A stretch of 57,328 bases of DNA. Source: Coriobacteriaceae bacterium. Lineage in GTDB: Bacteria; Actinomycetota; Coriobacteriia; Coriobacteriales; Atopobiaceae. The translations under genes and the position numbers were made by a program. Where the stretch lies: assembly GCA_003862195.1 (NCBI GenBank), contig QOUO01000010.1, forward strand, positions 1 through 57,328. Direction: 5' to 3'. The notes under the pieces were generated by a model, which was given only the letters and a program-made list of their open reading frames with translations, was not told the origin of the DNA and did no database searches. Each line of letters begins with the position of its first letter. Within the stretch, counting starts at the first letter, position 1. Of this stretch, positions 34,468 to 43,859 are shown in pieces.

Positions 34468-35718
34468 CTAGCGGATCTTGCGGATGAAGAGCCCGCTCCT
34501 GAGCTTGGGCTCGAACCAGGTCGACTTGGGCGGCATCAGGAGCCCGGCGTCGGACACGGCCATGAGCTCGTCCACGGAGGTGGGGTACAGCCTGAAGGCC
34601 ACGCCCTTCTCGCCCGCGTAGGACTCCAGCGCCTCGGGACCCTCTATGCCGCCCACAAAGCGGATGCGGGGGTTCGTGCGCGGGTCGTCGATGCCCAGGA
34701 CAGGCGCGAGCACGCGGTCCTGCAGGATGGACACGTCGAGCGTGGCCACGGGGTCGTCCCCGAGCGCTGCCGCCTCGGGCGAGAGGGACATGGCGTGCCA
34801 GCCGTCGGCAAGGTAGAGGCCAAACTCGTGGCGGGCTGTGGGGGAGAAGGGCTCCTCCTGCGCGGGACCGACCTCGAAGCCGGCGTGGCGGATCTTCTCG
34901 ATGAGCTCGTCCGCGGAAAGGCCGTTGGTGTCCGCCACGACGCGGTTGTATGCCATGACCTTGAGCTGGCTCGCGGGGAAGAGAACCGCGAGGAAGCCGT
35001 TGTAGGGGGCGTCCTCGGAGGACTCGCCGCGCTCGGCCGCCTGCGCGCGGAGCTCCTGGCTCACGCGCACGGCGGATGCGGCGCGATGGTGGCCGTCTGC
35101 GATGTAGGCGTGCTCCACGGTCGCGAACGTCGCCTGCAGCGCCTCCACGGCGGCCGGACGGGCCACGCGCCACACGCACTGGCGCACGCCGTACTCGTCC
35201 GTGAAGTCGTAGAGCGGCTCGGCCGTGGAGGCGAGGCCCACCAGGGTGTCGATGGCGAAGTTGTCCCTATACGTCAGGAAGATGGGGCCGGTCTGGGCGC
35301 CCGTCGCCCTGATGTGCTCCACGCGGTCCTGCTCCTTCTCGGGACGGGTGTTCTCGTGGCGGCGGATCGTGCCGTCAAGGTACTCGTCCACGGAGCAGGC
35401 GCACACCACGCCCGTCTGGGCGCGACCGTCCTGCTCCAGGCGGTACACGTAGTAGCAGGGCGTGTCGTCGCGCAGGAGCGTGCCGTCGCTGGCGGCCTTG
35501 CGGATGAGCTCGGCCGCCTTGGCGTACACGTCTGGGGCGTACATGTCGTGGTCGGGGGAGAAGGACGTCTCCGGCCGGTCGATGGCCAGAAACGACCCCG
35601 GGTGGGCCTTCACGTAGGAGGCCGCCTGCGCGCGGTCGAACACGTCATAGGGAAGCGACGCGAACGTGGCCGCCTTGTCCGGTGCCGGACGGAAGCAGCG
35701 TATGGGGTCTGCGCGCAT
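34468..35718 (-). CDS. DUF1015 family protein in the serine operon
   Basis: A 416-residue protein. Family hallmarks are LPYDVFDRAQA, SFLAIDRPE, RHENTRPEKEQDR and AYIADGHHRAASA. DUF1015 proteins frequently adjoin serA and serC in anaerobic bacteria and archaea. Related proteins have been linked to serine phosphorylation, so a serine-kinase or regulatory role is plausible but not shown here. It is the last gene of serC-serA-DUF1015, starting 33 bases after serA. SFSPDHD and PFSPTAR are antisense readings of the dispersed word's G-rich variant. Confidence 0.88.
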   Translation of the reverse strand: MRADPIRCFRPAPDKAATFASLPYDVFDRAQAASYVKAHPGSFLAIDRPETSFSPDHDMYAPDVYAKAAELIRKAASDGTLLRDDTPCYYVYRLEQDGRAQTGVVCACSVDEYLDGTIRRHENTRPEKEQDRVEHIRATGAQTGPIFLTYRDNFAIDTLVGLASTAEPLYDFTDEYGVRQCVWRVARPAAVEALQATFATVEHAYIADGHHRAASAVRVSQELRAQAAERGESSEDAPYNGFLAVLFPASQLKVMAYNRVVADTNGLSADELIEKIRHAGFEVGPAQEEPFSPTARHEFGLYLADGWHAMSLSPEAAALGDDPVATLDVSILQDRVLAPVLGIDDPRTNPRIRFVGGIEGPEALESYAGEKGVAFRLYPTSVDELMAVSDAGLLMPPKSTWFEPKLRSGLFIRKIR

Positions 35719-35750
35719 GGGGTCTCCTTAGGTTGTGAGGTTGCGGCGAG

Positions 35751-36941
35751 CTACCTGGTGATCGCGGGGACGATCTGCCTGATGCGGTACACGCCGGGGA
35801 TGGCGCGCAGCGCGGCCATGGTCTCGGCGTCCACCGGCTGGTCGGTATCGATAAGAGTATAGGCGCTGCCGTCCTGGGCCTCGTTGGACATGCGCTGGAT
35901 GTTGGCGTTGGACTTGGCGAGGGCGCCCGAGATCTGGCCGATCATGTTGGGGACGTTCGCGTGCAGCGCCGCGATACGGCCGCCCGTGTGGCACGGGCCC
36001 ATGTCGCAGTCGGGGTAGTTGACGGAGTTCCTGATGGTGCCCTGCTCCAGGTAGTCCTTCATCTCCCTCACGGCCATGGTGGCGCAGTTGGCCTCGGCCT
36101 CGGCTGTGCAGGCGCCCATGTGCGGGGTGATGATCGTGTTGGGCATCTTGGTGGTCATGGGCGTCGCGAAGTCGCACACGAAGCGGCAGAGCTTGCCGGA
36201 GCGCAGCGCCGCGTCCACGGCGGGCTCGTCCACGATGTCGGCACGCGCGTAGTTGAGCAGCATCGCGCCGTCGGACATGAGCGAGATCATCTCGGTGCCC
36301 ATCATGTGGCGCGTGTCGTCCTTGGAGGGGACGTGCAGCGTCACGTAGTCGGCGTTGCGGCAGAGCTCCGCCATGGAGTCGACGCGCTTGATGTTGCGGT
36401 TGAGCTGCCAGGCGTGCTCGACGGACAGGTACGGGTCGTAGCCGTACACGTCCAGGCCCAGCGCCTCGAGGGCATTCGCGACCTTCGAGCCGACGGCGCC
36501 CAGGCCCACGACGCCGACCTTGCGCCCGATGGCCTCGCGTCCGACGAAGGCCTTCTTGTTCTTCTCGGCATCCTTCACGATCTGCGGGTCATCGGCGTTC
36601 TTCTGCACCCAGTTCATACCGTCGAGCGTGCCGCGGGAGTTCACGAGGATCATGCCCACGACGAGCTCCTTCACGGCGTTGGAGTTGCCGCCCGGCGTGT
36701 TGAAGACCACGATGCCCTGCTTGGCGCAGCGCTCGATGGGGATGTTGTTGTAGCCCGCGCCGGAACGCGAGATGCAGCGCACGTTGGGCCCAAAGTCCAC
36801 GTCGCGGATGTCGGAGGCCCTCACCAGGACGGCGTCCGCCTTCTGCACGTCGTCGGTCTTCTCGTAGCCATCGCCCAGCTCGGCCACGCCGTCGCGGGTG
36901 ATGGTCTTGGCGATGTTGTCATAAATCCTTACGTAACGCAT
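35751..36941 (-). CDS. serA: D-3-phosphoglycerate dehydrogenase with ACT domain
   Basis: A 396-residue enzyme of the short SerA form. It has a substrate domain (SRSGAGYNNIPIERC), NAD-binding VVGLGAVGSKVAN, catalytic Arg in NYARADIVDE and His in TPHMGACTAEAE. A C-terminal ACT domain (about residues 325-396; ALHANVPNMIGQISGAL) probably senses serine. It oxidises 3-phosphoglycerate, the first step of serine synthesis. The gap to serC is pyrimidine-rich and GC-rich, with no clear terminator. Confidence 0.96.
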   Translation of the reverse strand: MRYVRIYDNIAKTITRDGVAELGDGYEKTDDVQKADAVLVRASDIRDVDFGPNVRCISRSGAGYNNIPIERCAKQGIVVFNTPGGNSNAVKELVVGMILVNSRGTLDGMNWVQKNADDPQIVKDAEKNKKAFVGREAIGRKVGVVGLGAVGSKVANALEALGLDVYGYDPYLSVEHAWQLNRNIKRVDSMAELCRNADYVTLHVPSKDDTRHMMGTEMISLMSDGAMLLNYARADIVDEPAVDAALRSGKLCRFVCDFATPMTTKMPNTIITPHMGACTAEAEANCATMAVREMKDYLEQGTIRNSVNYPDCDMGPCHTGGRIAALHANVPNMIGQISGALAKSNANIQRMSNEAQDGSAYTLIDTDQPVDAETMAALRAIPGVYRIRQIVPAITR

Positions 36942-37016
36942 GGTGTCTCCCTCTGCGTGTGTTCGCTTCTCTTTGGTTTGTCTTGCGCCTGGCGCGCCGG
37001 CGCGGCCGGCCCGCCC

Positions 37017-38123
37017 TTAGGCGTCCGTGCGGCAGTCCGCCCTGTGGGCCGCCTCGAAGGACTCCATGTACGCCAGCAGCGCCTCCACGGCCTCCTTGGG
37101 GACCGCGTTGTAGCAGCTCGCGCGCATGCCGCCCAGGACCCTGTGCCCGCCGACGTTCAGGATGTTGTGCTCCGCGGCGCCCGCCACGAACTCCTTATCC
37201 AGCTCCTTGGAGGGGCAGCGGAACGTGACGTTGGCGATGGAGCGCGAGTCCCTCTTTGCGATGGGCGAGAAGAGCCTGCTCTGGTCCAGGTAGTCGTACA
37301 GGAGGTTCACCTTGTCCCAGTTGCGGCGCTCCATGGCGTCCAGGCCGCCCGTGTCCTCCACCCAGTGGAAGATCTTGCCGCACATGTAGATGCCCCAGGT
37401 GTTGGGCGTGTTGAGCAGCGAGTCCTTGTCCGCCTGGACGCGGTAGCCCATGTAGGTGGGCACGACGTCGCCCAGAGCGGGGCCGTCGCCCAGCAGGTCG
37501 TCGCGGCAGATCAGCACCACGTTGCCCGCGGGGCCGGCGTTCTTCTGCACGCCGGCGTAGATCAGCCCGTAGCGCTCCACGGGCACGGGGCAGGATAGGA
37601 ACATGCTCGACACGTCCGCCACGATGGGCACGTTGCCCGTCTGCGGGAGCTCGCGCGTCATGGTGCCGTAGACCGTCTCGTTCTGGCAGAGGTAGACGTA
37701 GTCCAGGTCCTGGTCGACGGGACCCTCGAGCGTCGCCGTGCGGTCGAAGCCCGTCGGCTCGCTCGTGGCCAGCACGTCGACCGTGCCGTACTTCTCGGCC
37801 TCCTTGGCCGCCTTCTTGGACCAGTTGCCGGACACGATGTAGCCCGCGTGGCGCGTGCGCATGAGGTTCATGGGCACGCCGGCAAACTGGAGCGTTGCGC
37901 CGCCCTGCAGGAACATAACGCGGTAGTTCTCGGGGATGCCCATCAGGCGCCTCAGCGTGGCCTCGGCGTCGTCGATGATCGACTGGAAGGCACTAGATCG
38001 ATGGCTCATCTCCATTACGGACATTCCGGTGCCCTTGTAGTCGAGCATCTCGGCGGCGGCCTCCTTCAGGACGCTCTCGGGAATCGCCGAGGGCCCTGCG
38101 GAAAAGTTGTACGCGCGTGCCAT
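37017..38123 (-). CDS. serC: Phosphoserine aminotransferase
   Basis: A 368-residue class V PLP enzyme. ATG 38123 with GGGAGG begins ARAYNFSAGPSAIPESVL, the conserved SerC start. PLP lysine is in YAGVQKNAGPAG. Other family segments are FLQGGATLQFAGVPMN and ADVSSMFLSCP. It makes phosphoserine from 3-phosphohydroxypyruvate and glutamate. First gene of the serine operon, divergent from the HAD gene at 38350. No phosphoserine phosphatase is evident unless one of the HAD proteins serves. Confidence 0.96.
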   Translation of the reverse strand: MARAYNFSAGPSAIPESVLKEAAAEMLDYKGTGMSVMEMSHRSSAFQSIIDDAEATLRRLMGIPENYRVMFLQGGATLQFAGVPMNLMRTRHAGYIVSGNWSKKAAKEAEKYGTVDVLATSEPTGFDRTATLEGPVDQDLDYVYLCQNETVYGTMTRELPQTGNVPIVADVSSMFLSCPVPVERYGLIYAGVQKNAGPAGNVVLICRDDLLGDGPALGDVVPTYMGYRVQADKDSLLNTPNTWGIYMCGKIFHWVEDTGGLDAMERRNWDKVNLLYDYLDQSRLFSPIAKRDSRSIANVTFRCPSKELDKEFVAGAAEHNILNVGGHRVLGGMRASCYNAVPKEAVEALLAYMESFEAAHRADCRTDA

Positions 38124-38311
38124 CCAAACCTCCCAATCATCAAGCTGTGGGCCTTGCCCCGCCGCACCCCCATGGCGCGGCATTTCGCATCAGGTTACCC
38201 TCTTCGTGTTTCAGGTGTGGAAACTAATTCCCACCGCGTGTAAGGGATATGACCGACGCCCACAATGGTTGCCGACATCCGTACATTCCATACAGTATTC
38301 CAAACTTTTAT

Positions 38312-38335
38312 CGGTCCCGCACGCGCGCGGGACCG
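38312..38335 (+). other. Hairpin just upstream of a HAD gene start
   Basis: CGGTCCCGC and GCGGGACCG form a perfect 9-bp stem with a 6-base loop, ending 14 bases before the GTG at 38350. Between it and serC lies AT-rich sequence with TTGCCG-N16-TACAGT (38269-38296) as a possible plus-strand promoter. The hairpin would lie in that leader. Confidence 0.45.
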
Positions 38336-38349
38336 GGAACGGGGGCAAC

Positions 38350-39072
38350 GTGGGCGAGAAGGACAACTCCCAGGCGCGCGGCGCGGCCGTGGCGCCGCAG
38401 GCGCTGCGCGAGGCGGACCCGAGCGTGCGCGGCGTGGTCGTGTTCGACTTCGACGGGACCATCGCGGACAGCATGCCGAGCATCGTCGCCACGGCGACGC
38501 GCGTGCTGACGGACTGGGGGCTTCCCCGGGAGCGCATGGCCGACGTGCCCAAGCTCGTGGGCCCGCCCTTCCCGCAGGCGTTCAGCATGGTCTTCGGCAT
38601 GTCCGACGCGGACGCGCGCGAGGTGACGCGGCGCTACCGCGAGGCGTACGAGAAGATCGGCGCCTCCGCGTGGCCGGCGTTCCCCGGCATGGCGGAGCTC
38701 CTCGACAACCTGCGCGCCGCCGGCAGGACGCTCGCCGTCGCAAGCTCCAAGCGCACGAGGCTCCTCAGGCGCGGCCTTTCCGACCAGGGGATCCTCGACC
38801 GCTTCGAGGTGGTGCTCGGCAAGGAGACCGACGCCCCGCAGACCAAGGCCCAGACGCTCGCGGAGGTGCTGCGCCGCCTTGGCGCCAGCCCGGACGACGC
38901 CGTCATGGTGGGCGACCGCCTCTACGACGTGAACGCGGCCACGGCCTGCGGCATGCCCTGCGTGGGCGTCACGTACGGGCACACGGCCCCGCGCTCGGAG
39001 CTCGATGACGCAGGCGCGTGCGCCGTGGCCAAAAGCGTCGGGGAGCTTGGCCGCGTCCTTCTCGGCCGCTAG
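38350..39072 (+). CDS. HAD-family phosphatase (phosphoglycolate phosphatase-like)
   Basis: A 240-residue protein. GTG 38350 with GGGGG upstream is the best start: no ATG fits, and the frame upstream runs through non-conserved promoter sequence. The first residues are GEKDNSQAR, a copy of the dispersed word at the very N-terminus. HAD motif I is FDFDGT (D33, D35), then motif II VASSKRTRL, motif III Lys near APQTKAQT and motif IV MVGDRLYDVNAA. The cap matches the Gph/PpaX subgroup. Divergent from serC, so a phosphoserine phosphatase role is conceivable, but the subgroup argues more for phosphoglycolate or pyrophosphate. Confidence 0.85.
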   Translation: MGEKDNSQARGAAVAPQALREADPSVRGVVVFDFDGTIADSMPSIVATATRVLTDWGLPRERMADVPKLVGPPFPQAFSMVFGMSDADAREVTRRYREAYEKIGASAWPAFPGMAELLDNLRAAGRTLAVASSKRTRLLRRGLSDQGILDRFEVVLGKETDAPQTKAQTLAEVLRRLGASPDDAVMVGDRLYDVNAATACGMPCVGVTYGHTAPRSELDDAGACAVAKSVGELGRVLLGR

Positions 39073-39218
39073 GGTCGCTCACGCAGGGCATTCGCTTGGG
39101 ACGCGCCTGCAATGCCGTTTGTGGAGCCGGGCGTTTAGCGCCTGCTCGCTTGGGGTAAAGCAAGGCTATAACCATGCGGGTCCCGCGGGGCCCGCCCATC
39201 GCGTTGAGAGGGGTCGGC

Positions 39219-39569
39219 ATGTCTGGTTTTGACGATTTGGGCGAGGGCGTCCGCAAGCTCTTCCTGCTTGGCGTGGGCACCGTCGCGACCGGTGCGGAGA
39301 AGTCGACGGAGATCGTGAACAAGCTGGTCGAGAAGGGCGAGCTCACGGTCGCGCAGGGCAAGGCCGTGAACGAGGAGCTCAAGCACACGATCCATGACGC
39401 CGCGGACGGCTCGTCCGACGCCGTGCTGCGCGCGAAGCTCAAGTCCCTCACGCCCGAGCAGCGCGCCGCCTGGGTCAAGAACGCCCAGAAGATCGCCGAG
39501 GACCTGGACGCCGAGCCCGTCGAGGTCGAGGTAGAGGACGGCGACGAGAAGGACGAGCCCAAGAAGTAG
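39219..39569 (+). CDS. Phasin-like small helical protein
   Basis: A 116-residue protein. GFDDLGEGVRKLFLLGVGTVATGAEKSTE and the following helices match the phasin-type/PhaI-PhaF-like small proteins often paired with UbiB kinases. The tail is acidic then basic (EVEVEDGDEKDEPKK) and includes DEKDE, a variant of the dispersed word. ATG 39219 has GAGGGG upstream; TATAAC at 39167-39172 is a good -10 without a clear -35. It starts a two-gene unit with the UbiB-like gene 15 bases downstream. A granule or membrane-lipid role is only suggested by the family. Confidence 0.75.
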   Translation: MSGFDDLGEGVRKLFLLGVGTVATGAEKSTEIVNKLVEKGELTVAQGKAVNEELKHTIHDAADGSSDAVLRAKLKSLTPEQRAAWVKNAQKIAEDLDAEPVEVEVEDGDEKDEPKK

Positions 39570-39584
39570 GGAAGAGCCACTCAC

Positions 39585-41351
39585 TTGTCAAACGACACGG
39601 GCCAGGACCCGCAGCGCGCGTCCGGGGGCTTCGACATCAATGACATAGACGACGTCGAGTACCTCGGCAAGTGGTACGAGGACGTCTCCAAGGTGCACAC
39701 CCGGGATGCCGGAACCATCGGCATCCTGGGCGGGCGCAGTGCGGACACCGGACCGTACCGCATCACCCGTGCCAAGAAGGCGGCCCGCCTGCACGAGATC
39801 CTGCGCATCGCGAGCCACTACGACGTTCTGCACGGACTCACGCCGAAGACGCTGCGGAGCCTGCTCGAGGAGCTTGGCCCGACGTTCGTGAAGGCGGGAC
39901 AGATCCTCTCCATGAGGTCCGAGATCCTGCCTCAGAGCTTTTGCGACGAGCTCACGAAGCTCCGGACCAACGTCGAGCCGATGGACCGCGACCTCGTCCT
40001 GGACACGCTCCGGATGGAGTACGACACGCCGATCGAGGAGATATTCGACGCGATAGACGACGTCCCCCTCGGCTCGGCCTCCGTGGCGCAGGTCCACAAG
40101 GCGCGCCTCGTGACGGGGGAGACCGTCGCCATCAAAGTGCAGCGCCCCCACGTGCAGGAGATCATGGCGCAGGACATATCCATCATGCGCTCGCTCGCGA
40201 AGCACAGCTCCGCCGTGATGGGCAACGAGCAGGTGCTGGACCTCCAGTCCGTGGTGGACGAGCTCTGGCAGTCGTTCCGCGAGGAGACGGACTTCCTGGT
40301 GGAGGCCCGCAGCCTCGAGGAGTTCAGGCGCAACAACGCGGACTGCAAGTTCGTGGACTGCCCCAAGCCATACCCGAGGCTCTGCACGGAGCACGTCGTG
40401 GTGATGGACTACGTCGAGGGCATCCCCATCGACAACACGAAGGCGCTCAAGGCGGCGGGCTACGACCTGTCCGAGATCGGCGAGAAGCTCGTCGACAACT
40501 ACACCACCCAGATGCTGGACGACGGGTTCTTCCACGCGGACCCGCATCCGGGCAACCTCGTCATCCACGACGGCAAGATCGTCTACCTCGACCTGGGCAT
40601 CATGGGGCGCCTCTCGTCCCACGACCGCAAGGCACTCACGGACATGGTGTCCGCCGTGGCCGCGCACGATGCCGTCGGCCTCAAGAACGGGCTCCTGAGG
40701 TTCTCCGTGTCCGAGCCCGAGCTCGTGGATCATCCCGGGCTCCTGGCCGACCTGGACGCAATCCTGGACGAGTACGGCGAGGCCGACCTGTCTGACCTGG
40801 ACATCGGCGCGTTCCTGAATGCGCTCATTTCGATGGCGAGAAAGAACGGGATCGAGCTGCCCGGCACCGTCACGATGCTCGCGCGCTCCCTGGTGACGCT
40901 CGAGGGCGTGGTTGACGAGTTTCTCCCCGGCACCTCGATGATCGATATCGTGAGGGCGCACATCAAGTCGCACACGGACCCGGTGCAGCTTACGAAGAAG
41001 CAGCTCAGGCAGCTCGCGCGCGAGTCCGTGACCGCGACGCACGGCCTTTTGGACGCGGCGTCGCAGGCGTCGACCGCCATGAACATGCTGACGCGCGGGC
41101 AGCTTAGGATGAACCTCGGGCTCGACGGGTACCAGGACCCCATCGGCGACATGTCGAGGGCCGCGGACCGCCTCACCATGGGAATCATCATCGCGGGACT
41201 CTTCATCGGGTCGTCCGTCGTGTACTACGCACGCATCAAGCCCGTCGTCTTTGGCATACCCGTCATCGGGTTCTTTGGCTACATGCTCGCGCTGGTGCTG
41301 GGGCTCTGGGTCGTGCGCCAGGTTGTGCGCGAGGGGCGCCGCCGCAAGTAG
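39585..41351 (+). CDS. AarF/UbiB-family atypical kinase, membrane protein
   Basis: A 588-residue protein. TTG 39585 is the probable start, since no ATG lies near the conserved region. Family features are the KxGQ motif (FVKAGQILSMRSEILP), ATP Lys in VAIKVQRP, catalytic HADPHPGNL, the DLG of YLDLGIMGRL, and two C-terminal transmembrane helices (GIIIAGLFIGSSVVYYA and the following one). UbiB/ABC1 proteins support isoprenoid quinone metabolism or lipid homeostasis; no ubiquinone is expected in this group. Coupled to the phasin-like gene. Confidence 0.92.
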   Translation: MSNDTGQDPQRASGGFDINDIDDVEYLGKWYEDVSKVHTRDAGTIGILGGRSADTGPYRITRAKKAARLHEILRIASHYDVLHGLTPKTLRSLLEELGPTFVKAGQILSMRSEILPQSFCDELTKLRTNVEPMDRDLVLDTLRMEYDTPIEEIFDAIDDVPLGSASVAQVHKARLVTGETVAIKVQRPHVQEIMAQDISIMRSLAKHSSAVMGNEQVLDLQSVVDELWQSFREETDFLVEARSLEEFRRNNADCKFVDCPKPYPRLCTEHVVVMDYVEGIPIDNTKALKAAGYDLSEIGEKLVDNYTTQMLDDGFFHADPHPGNLVIHDGKIVYLDLGIMGRLSSHDRKALTDMVSAVAAHDAVGLKNGLLRFSVSEPELVDHPGLLADLDAILDEYGEADLSDLDIGAFLNALISMARKNGIELPGTVTMLARSLVTLEGVVDEFLPGTSMIDIVRAHIKSHTDPVQLTKKQLRQLARESVTATHGLLDAASQASTAMNMLTRGQLRMNLGLDGYQDPIGDMSRAADRLTMGIIIAGLFIGSSVVYYARIKPVVFGIPVIGFFGYMLALVLGLWVVRQVVREGRRRK

Positions 41352-41505
41352 CGTCGACGTCGGAAACGACGAGAATTTTGTGCGGTTTGCATGTGTTAAC
41401 TTCCGTTGGCGTCTGCTGAATAACCGTCCGCCGAAAGTGGCAACATTGTTGTTGCAGGGGAAGCGCGGATGCGCGTCAGACGGCTAGCGATGGAGGTCGC
41501 GTCAC

Positions 41506-43749
41506 ATGGACCAGGATCCCAGGTTTCAGATCGCATGGAGGGTGCCGGGAGGAGGCCAGAGAACCACCTATGTGTCCCGGCAGGTTCCCACCTTCGGGCC
41601 GGACTGCCGCGACCTGGACGTGAGCGTCGAGCGCGACGGCGACGTCTGGCACGTGTGGGTGGACCCGGAGTACGACCTCACCGTCGAGAACGCCTCCGCG
41701 ACCGTGTCTGTGGACCTCGAGCATGCGGACGCGCTGTACCTCAACGGGTACGACTCCAAGACCAACTCGTGGGAGTGCTCGCCGCGCGTGGGCATGCGCG
41801 GCCTGTGGGGCATCCCCGGCTTTGTGGCGGACCACTGGGCGCTGGACGCCGAGGGCGACTACCGCATCGCGAGGCAGGACCCGCGGCCCGGCAGGCAGCA
41901 TGGCTCTGGATACGGCTACGTGAGGAACGGCCGCGCCGTGACGCTCTTTGGCGAGTGCCGGCCGGACACGGGCCTCACGTCGGTATACGAGGACCTGTCC
42001 ACGGGCTCGGTCACGCTCACGAAGGAGGGTCCCGCGCGGAGGCTCGCGGCGGGGGAGCGCGTCGAGCTCCTCACGCTCCTGGTCACGACGGGCACGCTTC
42101 AGGAGGCGTTCGGGCGCCTCGCGTCCCTCATGGGGGTGGAGCGCCGCCCGGCGCTGCCGCTCGTGGGCTTCACGAGCTGGTTCCGCCATGGTGACGATAT
42201 AGACGAGCCAACGCTCGAGAGGGACCTCGTGGGCGTGGCCGACGTACTTCTCGCCCAGCCGCTCGAGGACGTGCTGCCGGTGTTCGCGGTGGACTCCGGC
42301 TACGCGCGCATGGGCGACTGGCTCGCGCCGGATGAGAGGCGCTTCCCGAGGGGCATGGGTTCCCTCGCGACGTCCGTGCGGGCGGCCGGCCTCGTGCCGG
42401 GGCTGTGGCTCGCGCCCTTCGTGTGCGAGAGGGGCTCGCGCACCTATGCCGAGCACCCCGGCTGGCTGCTGCGCGACGCAGACGGACGGCCGGTCAAGGC
42501 CGGCTCGCAGGGGGGTGGCGTGTACGCCCTCGACACGAGGAACGACGAGGTGAGGGAGTACGTCAGGAGCGTCCTGGGCGTCGCGACCCATGACTGGGGC
42601 TATGGGCTGCTCAAGCTCGACTGGCTCTTTGCGGCGGCCATGCTGCCGCACGACGGGATGAACCGCGGACAGCTCATGGCCGACGCGCTCGACCTGCTGC
42701 GCTCCGCCGTGCCCGAGGGCACGCCGCTCGACTTCTGCGGGGTGCCCGTCGTGAGCGCGATGGGCCGCTGCGAGTACTGCCGCATCAGCTGCGACGTGAG
42801 CCCGGACTGGGACGGCAAGCCCCTCGAGCGCATGCTGGGACGCGAGCGCGTGAGCACCTGGAACAGCCTGCGCGACACGGAGGGACGCTCGCACCTGAAC
42901 GGCGTGGCGTTCCTGAACGACCCGGGCGTCTACTACCTGCGCCGCGACGTGGCGATCACCAACTCCCAGCGCACGCGCCTGCTTTCCGCGGACGCGCTCC
43001 TGGGCGGGGCGCTCGTCACGTCCGACGACATGGGCGCGTGGGACCAGCGGCAGTGCTCCATCTTCCGGAACGCGCTCGAGACCTTTGTGCAGCGCAACAG
43101 GGAGCGTGGCCTGACGGAGGTCACGGTTCCCGGAAGCGAGGAGGAGCCGGCCCCGCTGGCGCTCCTGGCGCCAGAGGCCGTGGACGAGGCCGAGGGGGAC
43201 CAGGGCGAGCCCGGGGCTGCCGAGGATGCGCCCGCGGCCGAGGCCGAGCGCGAGCCCGAGAACGTCATGCAGCTTGCAAAGAGCGAGGAGACCCAGGTCT
43301 GGGACGACTCCAACGTCACGAGCGTGGTGCCGGTTCCCGGCCCGGACGTGACGGTGGTCGACCGGCCGCTGATGGCCGCGATCGAGGCTGCCGGCATCGA
43401 GGTGCCGAAGGAGGCTGCCAAGGACGAGGCCGAGGAGCCGGGGGAGAAGGACGCCCCCGAGGCCGAGGGCGATGCCAAGTCCGAGGAAGAGCCTGCCGAG
43501 GACGCGAATGCCCAGGGCGACGCGGACGAGGCGCCCGACAAGGACGGTGCGGATGACGAGGACGAGAAGAGCGACCGTCCCGAGGGCGTGGACGAGCCCA
43601 CGGTGCTGGCACCGCCGCTGGCTGCCGAGGTGGCCGACGCCGCCCAGGGGGAGACCGAGGTGTACGTGATGACGCCGGAGGACCTCGCGCCGGACGACCT
43701 GAGGTCCGCCTGCGCCGAGACCGTGGACGAGGGACCGACGGAGATCTGA
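41506..43749 (+). CDS. GH36-like alpha-galactosidase-type glycosidase with acidic C-terminal tail
   Basis: A 747-residue protein without a signal peptide. The catalytic barrel has GFTSWFRHG, VFAVDSGYARMGDW, the nucleophile in LLKLDW (D372), and CRISCDVSPDW with the R-x-S-x-D acid/base (D430). These match GH36. After about residue 545 comes a strongly acidic, low-complexity tail of about 200 residues (runs of Glu/Asp/Ala/Pro, with GEKDAPE and DEKSD), unusual for the family. The substrate is probably an alpha-galactoside, but no sugar-transport gene is adjacent. Upstream, 41352-41505 is AT-richer and should hold the promoter. Confidence 0.85.
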   Translation: MDQDPRFQIAWRVPGGGQRTTYVSRQVPTFGPDCRDLDVSVERDGDVWHVWVDPEYDLTVENASATVSVDLEHADALYLNGYDSKTNSWECSPRVGMRGLWGIPGFVADHWALDAEGDYRIARQDPRPGRQHGSGYGYVRNGRAVTLFGECRPDTGLTSVYEDLSTGSVTLTKEGPARRLAAGERVELLTLLVTTGTLQEAFGRLASLMGVERRPALPLVGFTSWFRHGDDIDEPTLERDLVGVADVLLAQPLEDVLPVFAVDSGYARMGDWLAPDERRFPRGMGSLATSVRAAGLVPGLWLAPFVCERGSRTYAEHPGWLLRDADGRPVKAGSQGGGVYALDTRNDEVREYVRSVLGVATHDWGYGLLKLDWLFAAAMLPHDGMNRGQLMADALDLLRSAVPEGTPLDFCGVPVVSAMGRCEYCRISCDVSPDWDGKPLERMLGRERVSTWNSLRDTEGRSHLNGVAFLNDPGVYYLRRDVAITNSQRTRLLSADALLGGALVTSDDMGAWDQRQCSIFRNALETFVQRNRERGLTEVTVPGSEEEPAPLALLAPEAVDEAEGDQGEPGAAEDAPAAEAEREPENVMQLAKSEETQVWDDSNVTSVVPVPGPDVTVVDRPLMAAIEAAGIEVPKEAAKDEAEEPGEKDAPEAEGDAKSEEEPAEDANAQGDADEAPDKDGADDEDEKSDRPEGVDEPTVLAPPLAAEVADAAQGETEVYVMTPEDLAPDDLRSACAETVDEGPTEI

Positions 43750-43788
43750 CACCTCGCGATGCCACAGCAAAGGGCCGATACGACAATG

Positions 43789-43845
43789 CGCCCGCCCCAG
43801 TCCGCCAACGTGGCGCGACCGAGGCGGGCGTTCTTCTCGCCCTTT
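43789..43845 (+). terminator. Terminator of the GH36 gene with a word copy in its tail
   Basis: CGCCCGCC (43789-43796) pairs with GGCGGGCG (43823-43830), followed by TTCTTCTCGCCCTTT. The pyrimidine tail is the minus-strand word GGCGAGAAGA (43832-43841). Lies between convergent genes. Confidence 0.65.
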
Positions 43846-43859
43846 GTGTTACGGGACTG

